This document shows positions 25,326 to 32,920 of a stretch of 35,910 nt of DNA, in pieces (the stretch's first letter is position 1; every line of letters starts with the position of its first letter). The notes under the pieces are model-generated. The model saw nothing but the letters and a program-made list of their open reading frames with translations, was not told where the DNA came from and ran no database searches. The position numbers and the translations under genes are program-made. This stretch comes from an uncultured Prevotella sp. GTDB lineage: Bacteria > Bacteroidota > Bacteroidia > Bacteroidales > Bacteroidaceae. The stretch spans positions 1 through 35,910 of the forward strand of contig ONPM01000045.1 of assembly GCA_900319715.1 (NCBI GenBank). The letters run 5' to 3'.

Positions 25326-25442
25326 ATGAAGCATTTTACTCCCGAATCGTTTAAACCCCGTGAGCGGACGCTCGACATTATCAGGCAGTATGCCTACACC
25401 TTCTCTGTAACAAACAACAAACAGGCTCTATGCCTGAATTGA
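25326..25442 (+). CDS. Small conserved-looking ORF (38 codons) between fmt and rpe
   Basis: An ATG at 25326 opens 38 codons (MKHFTPESFKPRERTLDIIR, then QYAYTFSV and an end in QALCLN) and stops at TGA 25440-25442, eight bases before the rpe ATG. The pattern of a basic/Pro-rich start, IRQYAYT in the middle and CLN at the end matches, from memory, a family of tiny hypothetical proteins seen repeatedly in Bacteroidales genomes. It has no signal peptide or membrane segment. It could be a genuine small protein or a translated leader coupled to rpe. Function unknown. Confidence 0.55.
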   Translation: MKHFTPESFKPRERTLDIIRQYAYTFSVTNNKQALCLN

Positions 25443-25449
25443 AAAGATT

Positions 25450-26097
25450 ATGGTAAAGGTTTCACCATCATTACTCGCTGCCGACTTTCTCCATCTCGAC
25501 CGCGACATTGACATGATTAACCGCAGTGAGGCTGACTGGCTTCACCTTGACGTGATGGACGGCTCTTTCGTCCCCAACATCTCCTTCGGCTTCCCCGTCC
25601 TCGAGGCGGTAGCGAAGGCCTGTAAGAAACCCCTCGACGTGCATTACATGATTGAGCGTCCCGAACGTTACATCCAGCAGACCGCCAAACTTGGTGCGAT
25701 GATGATGAACGTTCACTATGAGGCTTCGGTCCATCTGCACCGTACCGTCCAGGAGATCCACAATGCAGGTATGAAGGCCGGTGTCACACTTAATCCTTCA
25801 ACACCTGTCTCTGTGCTTGAGGATATCCTCGGTGATGTGGAGATGGTGCTGCTGATGAGTGTCAATCCGGGTTTTGGCGGACAGAAGTTTATCGAGAACA
25901 CCATCGACAAGGTGAAGCGCCTTCGTCGGATGATTACCGAGAAGGGGTGTCAGACTTTGATTGAGGTGGATGGCGGTGTACAGGGCGAGACGGCTCCTCG
26001 ACTTGTTGCAGCAGGTGTTGACGTGCTAGTCAGTGGCAGTTATGTTTTCAATGCCCCTAACCCGGAGACCGTGATTCAAAGCCTTAGAACTCTTTAG
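25450..26097 (+). CDS. rpe: Ribulose-phosphate 3-epimerase
   Basis: A 215-residue TIM-barrel enzyme interconverting D-ribulose 5-phosphate and D-xylulose 5-phosphate in the pentose phosphate pathway. Visible: VSPSLLAADFLHLDRD at the start, WLHLDVMDGSFVPNISFG (metal-binding His/Asp, catalytic Asp) near 30-48, DVHYMIERP near 63, MSVNPGFGGQKF near 138 and IEVDGGV near 173 with the second catalytic Asp. Full length. Its stop codon is the first element of a 34-base inverted repeat shared with the convergent sigma-factor gene. Confidence 0.96.
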   Translation: MVKVSPSLLAADFLHLDRDIDMINRSEADWLHLDVMDGSFVPNISFGFPVLEAVAKACKKPLDVHYMIERPERYIQQTAKLGAMMMNVHYEASVHLHRTVQEIHNAGMKAGVTLNPSTPVSVLEDILGDVEMVLLMSVNPGFGGQKFIENTIDKVKRLRRMITEKGCQTLIEVDGGVQGETAPRLVAAGVDVLVSGSYVFNAPNPETVIQSLRTL

Positions 26098-26195
26098 TTT
26101 ACAGTTTACGGTTTACAGTTTACAGATGATATGCTGGCAAGCCATTCTGTCTATAGAAGTAATCATCTGTAAACTGTAAACCGTAAACTGTAAAC
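26097..26195. repeat. Perfect 34-base inverted repeat built from the word GTTTACAG
   Basis: Left arm 26097-26130 (words GTTTACAG, GTTTACG, GTTTACAG, GTTTACAG, then ATGAT) is the exact reverse complement of right arm 26162-26195; the loop is 31 bases. It fills the gap between the convergent rpe and sigma-factor genes. The run of A after the right arm is on the wrong side for a plus-strand U-tract, so it is not a classical intrinsic terminator, though it may still block transcription from both sides. Confidence 0.9.
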
Positions 26196-26202
26196 AAAAA
26201 AA

Positions 26203-26799
26203 CTATTCCAACACAAGGTTCACACCATATTGGTGGCTTAGTTTCCTCAGGTTGATAAGGGCGTAACGCATACGTCCTAATGAGGTGTTGATGCTCACCC
26301 CAGTGATCTTCGCAATCTCTTTGAACGATAGTTCTTGATAATAGCGCATGAACACCACTTCTCGCTGTTGTTCAGGTAAGGCCTCCATCAGTTTCTTGAC
26401 GTCGTGAAGCACCTGAATGTTGGCCATCTCGCTTTCACGGCAACTGTCCAACACGGAGTTGCTGTTCAGGTTTGAGAGGTCATTATCCTTGGTGGGTTCT
26501 ACGACATGACGGTTCTTCAGGGCACGATAATGGTCGATGATGACGTTGTGGGCTACACGTGTCAGCCACCAGAAGAACTTTCCGGAATCAGTATACCTCC
26601 CGCTCTGCATCTTGGTGATTGCTTTCAGGAAGGTCTCTTGAAACAAGTCATTGGCCAAGTCCTCATCTTTCACTATATACATGATATAGTTGAAAATCTT
26701 GTCTTGACTCCTTGAAAGTAATTCATCGAATGCTCGGTTATTGCCATTGATGTAAGATAATGCCAACTCTTCGTCGGTCATACTTTCTAAAGTACTCAT
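26203..26799 (-). CDS. ECF-type RNA polymerase sigma factor
   Basis: A 198-residue sigma-70 family protein of the extracytoplasmic-function type. Region 2 spans about residues 25-95 (FDELLSRSQDKIFNYIMYIV, DLFQETFLKAI, FFWWLTRVAHNVIIDHYR). A short acidic linker follows, then region 4 at about 135-190 with LPEQQREVVFMRYYQELSFK and a helix-turn-helix (EIAKITGVSINTSLGRMRYA). No region 1.1 or 3. No anti-sigma gene is next to it, so its control is not evident; Bacteroidetes have free-standing ECF factors. It has a textbook promoter. Converges with rpe. Confidence 0.93.
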   Translation of the reverse strand: MSTLESMTDEELALSYINGNNRAFDELLSRSQDKIFNYIMYIVKDEDLANDLFQETFLKAITKMQSGRYTDSGKFFWWLTRVAHNVIIDHYRALKNRHVVEPTKDNDLSNLNSNSVLDSCRESEMANIQVLHDVKKLMEALPEQQREVVFMRYYQELSFKEIAKITGVSINTSLGRMRYALINLRKLSHQYGVNLVLE

Positions 26800-26877
26800 A
26801 TACTATTTTTATCTAATCGTATTGAGTAAAGTCTGTTTCGATAGGCAATAATCTTTTAAGTTGTTATTAATACGGCG

Positions 26878-26909
26878 CAAAAGTAGACATTTTAGTTGAA
26901 ATAGCCAAA
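26878..26909 (-). promoter_or_regulatory. Promoter of the ECF sigma-factor gene
   Basis: On the minus strand there is TACTTTTG (26878-26885) with TTTG (26906-26909), 20 bases between the TTG and the box. The predicted leader is about 70 bases, long enough for post-transcriptional control. Confidence 0.7.
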
Positions 26910-26989
26910 CAAAATTGAAAAAAATCATCAAAAACGGAGCATTTTCGGTCTTTTCACGCATAATATGGTGTTATTTGTGGCTTTTTTGC

Positions 26990-26997
26990 TAACTTTG
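26990..26997 (+). promoter_or_regulatory. -7 box of the kinase-nucleotidyltransferase gene
   Basis: TAACTTTG, matching TAnnTTTG, 20 bases before the ATG at 27018. No convincing -33 TTG at the usual spacing. Confidence 0.55.
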
Positions 26998-27017
26998 CAC
27001 TGTTAAACTTATTATTT

Positions 27018-28952
27018 ATGATGAAGTTATTTGTTCCAGGGCGTTTGTGCCTCTTTGGTGAGCATACAGACTGGGCCGGTCATTATCGTACGATGAATGC
27101 AGACATCGCTCCTGGTGCTGCTATTGTTACAGGCATAGAACAAGGTATCTATGCCGAAGTCGAGAAATCCAGCATCTTTGAACTCTACAGTGAAGCATCC
27201 GAGATAGAGGGTGTATGGCAGGATTTCTCCTGCCGTATGGACGAGATGGAACTGAAGCGTATCGCCAAGTCGGGATCGTTTTTCTGCTATTGTGCTGGTG
27301 TGGCTTCTTATATGTTAGAATGGTATAAGGTGGGTGGTGTACGTATTCGCATCACGTCGATGACACTTCCTATGAAGAGCGGTCTTTCCAGTTCTGCTGC
27401 TATTTGTGTCCTTGTTGCTCGCGCGTTCAATCTTTTATATAATCTGAACCTGAACACCCTTGGTGAGATGAACATTGCCTATCTGGGCGAACTTCGTACC
27501 AGCAGCCGCTGTGGTCGTCTGGATCAGGCTTGTGCTTTTGGCGTCAAGCCGAACCTCATGACCTTCGATGGCGATGAGATTGAGGTCCGTTCTCTCAATG
27601 TGAAGAAACATCTCTACTGGGTCTTTGCCGACCTCTGTGCCGAGAAAGATACTATTAAGATCCTTTCTGATCTTAACAAGGCCTATCCCTTCCCCACGAC
27701 AGATGCAGACCGTGCGGAACATGAGGCCCTTGGACAGGAGAATTTGGACATCGTTGACCGTGCCATCCGGTATATGGCTGAAGGTGAGGTAGAGGCTTTA
27801 GGACGTTTGATGACTGAGGCTGAAGCGCTTTTCGACGAGAAGATTGCTCCGATGTCTTCGGCTCTTTTCTCGCCCAAACTCCATAAGGTTCTTCAGGATC
27901 CAAATATCCAACCACTTGTCTGGGGTGGAAAAGGTGTAGGATCCCATGGTGACGGTTCTGTCCAGTTCCTTGCCCGTAGTGCTGAGGCTCAGCATCAGTT
28001 GACCGCCTATCTCAACGACCATGGGATGAAGGCCTATGAACTTACACTGAAGCCTGTCCATACCGTTCGTCGTGCCATCATCCCTGTGGCTGGCTTTGGA
28101 ACCAGACTCTATCCTGCCACCCGTGCATTGAAGAAGGACTTCTTTCCCATTCCTTGCCCTGATGGGATGGTGCGTCCCGTTATCCTCATCCTCCTGGAGG
28201 AATTAGTGAAGAGTGGTATAGAGGAAATCTGTCTCGTACTGGGTTCTGAGGAGGAGCGTCAACAATATGCCGACTATTTCGAGCGCCCTCTTTCTGAAGA
28301 GCATCTCAGTAAACTGAATGCAGAAGCGCAAGAATATGAGAATCATATCATCGATATCGGCAAACGGCTTCATTATGTTTATCAACGTGAGAAGAGAGGT
28401 TTTGGGCATGCTGTCTACCAGGCCGCTCAGTTTGCTCGTAACGAACCGGTATTGCTCCTGTTGGGTGACACGATCTATAAGAGCGACTCTAATAAGCCCT
28501 GCGCGCTGCAACTTATCGAAGAGTATGAACGTTATAACTCCCTGATGGTCAGCATTCACAGTATCCCATTGTCTACCGTGAGCCATTATGGCATTCTTCA
28601 CGGCGTATGGGAGGATAAGGAGCATACCATCCTTAATGTGGATGTTATGCAAGAGAAGCCCAAGTCGAGTTATGCTGAGGATTTCTTAGGCGTGAGAAAT
28701 AAAGAGGGGGAGAAGGAATACTACAGCGTGTTTGGGCAGTATATCCTGACACCGGAAGTGTTCACCCAGTTACACAAGGACATCATGCAGAAGGAAATCG
28801 ATGGTGACCACGTCAGCGAGATAGAACTGACCTCTGCTCTCGAGGCTGTCCGTCAGCGGAGTGGTATGATGGGTATCAAATTAAAGGGCCGCATGTTCGA
28901 TATGGGAAATCCTGCAGCTCTCACTCGTTGTGTAGAGGAATACGCTATCTGA
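27018..28952 (+). CDS. Bifunctional GHMP sugar kinase + sugar-1-phosphate nucleotidyltransferase
   Basis: A 644-residue cytoplasmic fusion. Residues 1 to about 350 are a GHMP kinase of galactokinase type: [13 protein letters not shown] near 7, [14 protein letters not shown] near 118-131 (the ATP-binding GLSSSAA motif), [13 protein letters not shown] near 160-172 and [15 protein letters not shown] near 303. Residues about 351-644 are a nucleotidyltransferase of the UTP-glucose-1-phosphate uridylyltransferase type: [20 protein letters not shown] near 357, GDTIY near 483 (metal-binding Asp) and a full-length Rossmann-like domain. One protein would phosphorylate a sugar at C1 and activate it to a nucleotide sugar. 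Domain order is opposite to Fkp (fucose activation). Substrate unknown; galactose, arabinose or a uronic acid are possibilities. Stop overlaps convergently with rfbA by eight bases. Confidence 0.85.
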   Translation: MMKLFVPGRLCLFGEHTDWAGHYRTMNADIAPGAAIVTGIEQGIYAEVEKSSIFELYSEASEIEGVWQDFSCRMDEMELKRIAKSGSFFCYCAGVASYMLEWYKVGGVRIRITSMTLPMKSGLSSSAAICVLVARAFNLLYNLNLNTLGEMNIAYLGELRTSSRCGRLDQACAFGVKPNLMTFDGDEIEVRSLNVKKHLYWVFADLCAEKDTIKILSDLNKAYPFPTTDADRAEHEALGQENLDIVDRAIRYMAEGEVEALGRLMTEAEALFDEKIAPMSSALFSPKLHKVLQDPNIQPLVWGGKGVGSHGDGSVQFLARSAEAQHQLTAYLNDHGMKAYELTLKPVHTVRRAIIPVAGFGTRLYPATRALKKDFFPIPCPDGMVRPVILILLEELVKSGIEEICLVLGSEEERQQYADYFERPLSEEHLSKLNAEAQEYENHIIDIGKRLHYVYQREKRGFGHAVYQAAQFARNEPVLLLLGDTIYKSDSNKPCALQLIEEYERYNSLMVSIHSIPLSTVSHYGILHGVWEDKEHTILNVDVMQEKPKSSYAEDFLGVRNKEGEKEYYSVFGQYILTPEVFTQLHKDIMQKEIDGDHVSEIELTSALEAVRQRSGMMGIKLKGRMFDMGNPAALTRCVEEYAI

Positions 28953-29829
28953 TGTATTCCTCTGCACGACGCAGCAGATACTGGCCGTAGTCGTTCTTTG
29001 CCATCGGCTCGGCCAGTTTTTTCAATTGTTCCTTTGTAATCCAGCCACGCTTGTAGGCAATCTCTTCCAGACAGGCCACTTTCAGCCCTTGTCGCTTCTC
29101 GATAACTTCAATAAAGGTTGAAGCCTCCGACAGTGAGTCGTGGGTGCCGGTGTCGAGCCATGCAAAGCCTCGTTGCAAGGTCTGTACCAACAGGTTCTTC
29201 TGCTCCAGATACTTCTGGTTCACCGTCGTAATCTCCAGTTCTCCGCGAGCACTGGGCTTGATGTTCTTGGCAATCTCCACCACGCTGTTCGGGTAGAAAT
29301 AGAGTCCGACGACAGCATAGTTCGACTTTGGCTTGGCGGGTTTCTCCTCGATGCTGAGACAGTTGCCTTCCTTGTCGAACTCTGCCACACCGTAACGCTC
29401 CGGGTCGTTCACCCAGTAGCCGAAGACGGTGGCATGATTGTGTTTCTCGGCACTGATGACGGCCTGCTTCAGCATGCCCGTGAATCCGCTGCCGTAGAAG
29501 ATGTTGTCACCTAAGACGAGACAGACGCAGTCCTGACCGATGAACTCTTCACCGATGATGAACGCCTGGGCAAGGCCGTCGGGCGAGGGCTGTTCGGCAT
29601 ATTCGAAACGCACGCCCAGTTCGCTGCCGTCGCCAAGCAGGCGTTTGAAGCCTGGCAGGTCATAGGGTGTTGAGATAATCAGAATCTCACGGATGCCGGC
29701 GAGCATCAGTGTCGAGATGGGATAATAGATCATCGGTTTGTCAAAGATAGGGATCAACTGTTTGCTGACACCTTTTGTGATGGGGTAGAGGCGTGTTCCT
29801 GAGCCTCCTGCTAATACGATACCTTTCAT
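28945..29829 (-). CDS. rfbA: Glucose-1-phosphate thymidylyltransferase
   Basis: A 294-residue enzyme making dTDP-glucose from glucose 1-phosphate and dTTP, the first step to dTDP-L-rhamnose. The frame is open four codons further upstream (29841), but [18 protein letters not shown] at 29829 is the standard family start. Visible: [26 protein letters not shown] near 25-42, [13 protein letters not shown] near 80, GDNIFYG near 110 and [10 protein letters not shown] near 160. Full length. Overlaps the 3' end of the kinase fusion gene by eight bases; the two are convergent. The matching rfbD is at 19348; the pathway genes are dispersed. Confidence 0.95.
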   Translation of the reverse strand: MKGIVLAGGSGTRLYPITKGVSKQLIPIFDKPMIYYPISTLMLAGIREILIISTPYDLPGFKRLLGDGSELGVRFEYAEQPSPDGLAQAFIIGEEFIGQDCVCLVLGDNIFYGSGFTGMLKQAVISAEKHNHATVFGYWVNDPERYGVAEFDKEGNCLSIEEKPAKPKSNYAVVGLYFYPNSVVEIAKNIKPSARGELEITTVNQKYLEQKNLLVQTLQRGFAWLDTGTHDSLSEASTFIEVIEKRQGLKVACLEEIAYKRGWITKEQLKKLAEPMAKNDYGQYLLRRAEEYIR

Positions 29830-29852
29830 AATATAATTCAATTAGTTGGGTG

Positions 29853-29860
29853 CAAAGTTA
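29853..29860 (-). promoter_or_regulatory. -7 box of the rfbA promoter
   Basis: The minus strand reads TAACTTTG (TAnnTTTG), 23 bases before the ATG at 29829. The -33 region falls inside the left arm of the inverted repeat at 29872-29897, where TTTG words occur at 16 and 24 bases rather than 20. Confidence 0.55.
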
Positions 29861-29871
29861 CGAATTTTTTG

Positions 29872-29946
29872 GAACACAAAGACACAAAGACACAAAGAAT
29901 TAAGTTAAAAGAAGAAAAAACTTTGTGTGTTTGTGTCTTTGTGTTC
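29872..29946. repeat. Inverted repeat built from the word ACACAAAG (26-base arms)
   Basis: Left arm 29872-29897 (three ACACAAAG-type words) pairs with right arm 29921-29946 (CTTTGTGT words) with a single mismatch; the loop is 23 bases. It lies between the divergent promoters of rfbA and the gene at 30005, so it is upstream of both genes rather than at a 3' end. Confidence 0.88.
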
Positions 29947-29967
29947 TATTTAATCATAAAAAAGGAC

Positions 29968-29975
29968 TACCTTTG
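29968..29975 (+). promoter_or_regulatory. -7 box for the gene at 30005
   Basis: TACCTTTG (TAnnTTTG), predicting transcription from about 29980 and a leader of about 25 bases to the ATG at 30005. The -33 region is just outside the right arm of the inverted repeat. Confidence 0.55.
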
Positions 29976-30004
29976 CACGCGATTTCTAACAATTAGTGAC
30001 AATT

Positions 30005-30622
30005 ATGGGATTTTGGAATAAGATTTTTGGAAAGAAAGACGAACAGAAGGTGGGCGGCATGGAAGACTTCATGACCCTCATCCGCGTCTACTTTCAGGCA
30101 GCCCTCGCTGCCGACCTCGGCATCACGAACCTCGCAGCACTCCCTGACCTCAGGGTCTTCAAGTCCACACTTAAGGTGCCTACTGTTAATAATAAATTAG
30201 GTGTCGGCGAGCGTAGCCGCTGCAAGAATATGCTTAAGTCGATGTATTCGATGGACGATGCCTTCTTCAAGGAGATAGACCAGAGCCTCCATCGTCGGTG
30301 CAAGAAGGTACAGGATGCACAGACCTACCTCCTGCAGTTCCAGGGCTTCACCCAGGACATCATGATGCTGACGGGCAACTTGATGAAGTTCAAACTCCGT
30401 CTGCCGGGTTTCATGAAGAAAGCGCTTTATACGATGACGGAGAAGACAGTCAGCGACATCTTCAACAAGAATGATTTCAAGGAGCCTGATGTGCTCAAGA
30501 CTGTCGTATCCGTACGTGAATACAATCGCCGTCTCGGTTTCTCGCAGAAGTGGGTGACAGACTTCGTATACCGTGTCGTCATGCTCGCCAAGAAAGAACC
30601 GAGGAAGAAGAATGATGATTAA
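30005..30622 (+). CDS. Hypothetical cytoplasmic protein, 205 residues
   Basis: I do not recognise a named family. The product starts MGFWNKIFGKKDEQKVGG; a GTG three codons upstream is possible but less likely. It is mostly helical by appearance, strongly basic near the C-terminus (AKKEPRKKNDD), with no signal peptide or membrane segment. An amphipathic N-terminus (GFWNKIFGKK) could touch the membrane, which is speculation. It has its own -7 box and lies just upstream of the coiled-coil/ZapA/RNase Y run on the same strand. Confidence 0.7.
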   Translation: MGFWNKIFGKKDEQKVGGMEDFMTLIRVYFQAALAADLGITNLAALPDLRVFKSTLKVPTVNNKLGVGERSRCKNMLKSMYSMDDAFFKEIDQSLHRRCKKVQDAQTYLLQFQGFTQDIMMLTGNLMKFKLRLPGFMKKALYTMTEKTVSDIFNKNDFKEPDVLKTVVSVREYNRRLGFSQKWVTDFVYRVVMLAKKEPRKKNDD

Positions 30623-30671
30623 AAAATATTAAATTGTCAGCATTAAAGCAGACATTCTGACATTTTTACTT

Positions 30672-30679
30672 TAACTTTG
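30672..30679 (+). promoter_or_regulatory. -7 box for the coiled-coil/zapA/rny run
   Basis: TAACTTTG (TAnnTTTG), 18 bases before the ATG at 30698, in an A/T-rich gap of 75 bases. No clear -33 TTG at the usual distance. Confidence 0.55.
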
Positions 30680-30697
30680 TACGCCAAATAGTTACGT

Positions 30698-30994
30698 ATG
30701 AATCCAAGCGAGAAGACTTTGACTGATTTCGAAACCCGTGTGCGGCAGATGATTCTCCAGTTTCAGCAAATGAAACAGGAGAAACTGCAACTCCAGCAAA
30801 AGATCAATGAGCAGTCGCAGGCGATAGAAGATCTCAAGGCCAGGGTCACTCAGGCGGATAACGACTATAACTCACTGAAGATGGCGCGTATGCTCGAGAT
30901 TACCGACGGCAACCTCGTAGATGCCAAAGAGCATCTTGCACGGATGATTCGGCAGGTTAACAAGTGTATCGCCATTCTGAGTGACGAACAGTAA
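30698..30994 (+). CDS. Small coiled-coil protein upstream of zapA (possible ZapB-like partner)
   Basis: A 98-residue protein. Residues about 8-60 are a long amphipathic helix with heptad-like spacing (FQQMKQEKLQLQQKINEQSQ), typical of a coiled coil; the C-terminal part (ARMLEITDGNLVDAKEHLARM) is a second helical unit. No signal or membrane segment. It lies 13 bases upstream of zapA. In other bacteria ZapA works with the coiled-coil protein ZapB at the FtsZ ring, so a comparable partner role is plausible from context. There is no sequence proof of homology to ZapB. Confidence 0.7.
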   Translation: MNPSEKTLTDFETRVRQMILQFQQMKQEKLQLQQKINEQSQAIEDLKARVTQADNDYNSLKMARMLEITDGNLVDAKEHLARMIRQVNKCIAILSDEQ

Positions 30995-31007
30995 TCATGC
31001 TATCCCA

Positions 31008-31310
31008 ATGGCAGAAGTAAACGACAAAGAGAGACTACATATACGGTTGCACGTCTACGACGAGGAGATCGAAGTGACGGTCAATCGCGCCGATGAGGAA
31101 TACTACCGTAAGGCCGCCAAACTCATCACTAACCGTTATAACGCCTATTCGCAGGCTTATAAGGGTAAGAAGGGTGAGCACACCATTGCGCTGATGACGC
31201 TGATAGACATCGCGCTGATGTTGGAGCGGGAACGCGGGAAGAACGATACGGCGCCCTATGATGGTATTCTTGCTAAGTTGACTTCTGAGATTGAGGAAGC
31301 CCTGAAGTGA
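31008..31310 (+). CDS. zapA: Cell division protein ZapA-like
   Basis: A 100-residue protein beginning [20 protein letters not shown]. ZapA stabilises and bundles FtsZ protofilaments at the division site. The N-terminal beta unit ([16 protein letters not shown]) followed by [18 protein letters not shown] and a long C-terminal helix ([18 protein letters not shown]) matches the ZapA layout, and the length is right. The frame is open nine codons upstream (GTG at 30981) but that overlaps the preceding gene; ATG 31008 fits the family start. It sits between the coiled-coil gene and rny, an order seen in other Bacteroidetes. Confidence 0.85.
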   Translation: MAEVNDKERLHIRLHVYDEEIEVTVNRADEEYYRKAAKLITNRYNAYSQAYKGKKGEHTIALMTLIDIALMLERERGKNDTAPYDGILAKLTSEIEEALK

Positions 31311-31338
31311 GAATAACATTTTTAATATAGTTTTTTTT

Positions 31339-32880
31339 ATGGATTTAATTTTTGTGCTATTGATTGCTGCCGGCGCACTCGTATTGGGTGGAGTTGGCGG
31401 ATATCTGATTTTCCGCTTCGTGCTGAAGGGAAAATACAATGAGATGGTCGATGCCGCCAATAAGGAGGCCGAGGTCATCAAGGAGAAGAAACTGCTGGAA
31501 GTCAAGGAGAAGTTCCTCAACAAGAAGAGCGAACTTGAGAAGGAGATCCAACAGCGTAACCAGCAGGCTCAGCAGACTGAGAACAAACTGAAGCAGCGCG
31601 AACTCTCGCTCAACCAGCGTCAGGAAGAACTCAACCGCAAGAGTGGTGACCTCAACTCCCAGCAGCAGCGCCTCGATAACGAGAAGCGCCTGCTCTCTGT
31701 CAAGGCCGAGGAACTGGAGAAGATGCAACTCAAGGAGCGCGAGATGCTCGAAGAGGTATCTGGCCTGAGTGCCGAGGAAGCCAAGAACCGTCTCGTTGAG
31801 TCTATGAAAGATGAGGCCAAGACCGCTGCCGCGAGTTACATCAATGAGATTATGGACGAGGCAAAACTCAATGCCGACCAGGAGGCTAAGAAGATTGTTA
31901 TCAAGACCATCCAGCGTGTGGCCACGGAGACTGCTATAGAGAACTCTGTCAGCGTGTTCCATATCGATAACGACGAGGTGAAAGGTCGCATCATCGGCCG
32001 TGAGGGACGTAACATCCGTGCCCTCGAGGCTGCGGCTGGCGTGGAGATTGTGGTCGACGATACCCCCGAGGCCATCGTTATCTCTGGCTTCGATCCCGTT
32101 CGCCGTGAGGTGTGCCGCCTGGCGCTCCATCAGTTGGTCAGCGACGGACGTATCCACCCTGCACGCATCGAGGAGGTGGTTGCCAAAGTGAAGAAACAAC
32201 TCGACAACGAGATCATCGAGACTGGTAAGCGCACCGCCATCGACCTCGGTATCCACGGTCTGCACCCCGAACTCATCCGCATCATCGGTAAGATGAAATA
32301 CCGTTCCTCTTATGGTCAGAACCTGTTGCAGCATGCCCGTGAGACGGCTAACCTCTGTGCCGTGATGGCTGCCGAACTCGGACTGAACCCGAAGAAAGCC
32401 AAGCGCGCAGGACTGTTGCACGACATCGGTAAGGTGCCCGACGAGGAGAGCGAGATGCCGCACGCACTCTATGGTGCCAAGATCGCCGAGCAGTTCAAGG
32501 AGAAGCCTGATATCTGCAACGCCATCGGCGCCCACCACGACGAGATGGAGATGCAGACGCTGCTGGCTCCCATCGTACAGGTCTGCGATGCCATCAGCGG
32601 TGCCCGTCCCGGTGCCCGTCGTGAGATTGTCGAGGCTTACATCAAGCGCCTGAACGACCTGGAGGCCATCGCCATGAGTTATCCAGGTGTCACGAAGACC
32701 TATGCCATCCAGGCTGGTCGCGAACTGCGTGTGATCGTTGGTGCCGACAAGATGAACGATGCCGAGGCCGAAGCCCTCAGCAGTGACATTGCCACGAAGA
32801 TCCAGAACGAGATGACCTATCCGGGTCAGGTGAAGATCACCGTCATCCGCGAGACGAGGTCAGTCGCCTACGCAAAATAG
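31339..32880 (+). CDS. rny: Ribonuclease Y
   Basis: A 513-residue membrane-anchored endoribonuclease that starts mRNA decay. Visible in order: one N-terminal membrane helix (about 2-25); a long charged coiled coil (about 30-190, rich in Glu, Lys and Gln); a KH RNA-binding domain with [15 protein letters not shown] near 218-232; then an HD phosphohydrolase domain with HARETA near 333, the metal-binding LLHDIGK near 358 and GAHHDEME near 395. The C-terminal [12 protein letters not shown] is the family norm. Full length. Gene order zapA-rny. Ends at a strong bidirectional terminator. Confidence 0.96.
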   Translation: MDLIFVLLIAAGALVLGGVGGYLIFRFVLKGKYNEMVDAANKEAEVIKEKKLLEVKEKFLNKKSELEKEIQQRNQQAQQTENKLKQRELSLNQRQEELNRKSGDLNSQQQRLDNEKRLLSVKAEELEKMQLKEREMLEEVSGLSAEEAKNRLVESMKDEAKTAAASYINEIMDEAKLNADQEAKKIVIKTIQRVATETAIENSVSVFHIDNDEVKGRIIGREGRNIRALEAAAGVEIVVDDTPEAIVISGFDPVRREVCRLALHQLVSDGRIHPARIEEVVAKVKKQLDNEIIETGKRTAIDLGIHGLHPELIRIIGKMKYRSSYGQNLLQHARETANLCAVMAAELGLNPKKAKRAGLLHDIGKVPDEESEMPHALYGAKIAEQFKEKPDICNAIGAHHDEMEMQTLLAPIVQVCDAISGARPGARREIVEAYIKRLNDLEAIAMSYPGVTKTYAIQAGRELRVIVGADKMNDAEAEALSSDIATKIQNEMTYPGQVKITVIRETRSVAYAK

Positions 32881-32881
32881 C

Positions 32882-32920
32882 AAAAAAGAAATCCCGCCAC
32901 TTCGGCGGGATTTCTTTTTT
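32882..32920. terminator. Strong bidirectional terminator between rny and the prolyl oligopeptidase gene
   Basis: A perfect 17-base stem (32882-32898 with 32904-32920), GC core ATCCCGCC/GGCGGGAT, loop ACTTC, with A-tract on one side and T-tract on the other so that it works both ways. The last bases overlap the stop codon of the convergent peptidase gene. Confidence 0.95.

Noticed and set aside
26097..26195. Short CRISPR array
   Set aside because: The repeated 8-base words are contiguous without spacers, and the two halves are inverted, not direct; no cas genes are present.
27018..28952. Annotation as Fkp (fucokinase/GDP-fucose pyrophosphorylase)
   Set aside because: The domain order is reversed, and the transferase part looks like a UTP-glucose-1-phosphate uridylyltransferase rather than the GDP-fucose pyrophosphorylase domain.
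31311..31338. 6S RNA next to zapA, as in Proteobacteria
   Set aside because: Only 28 bases separate zapA and rny, too short for a 6S RNA.
31357..32538. Open frame of 393 codons antisense to rny
   Set aside because: It lies wholly within the RNase Y gene on the other strand and is Leu/Asp/His-rich as expected from a reversed highly biased coding frame; it has no family motif and no promoter.
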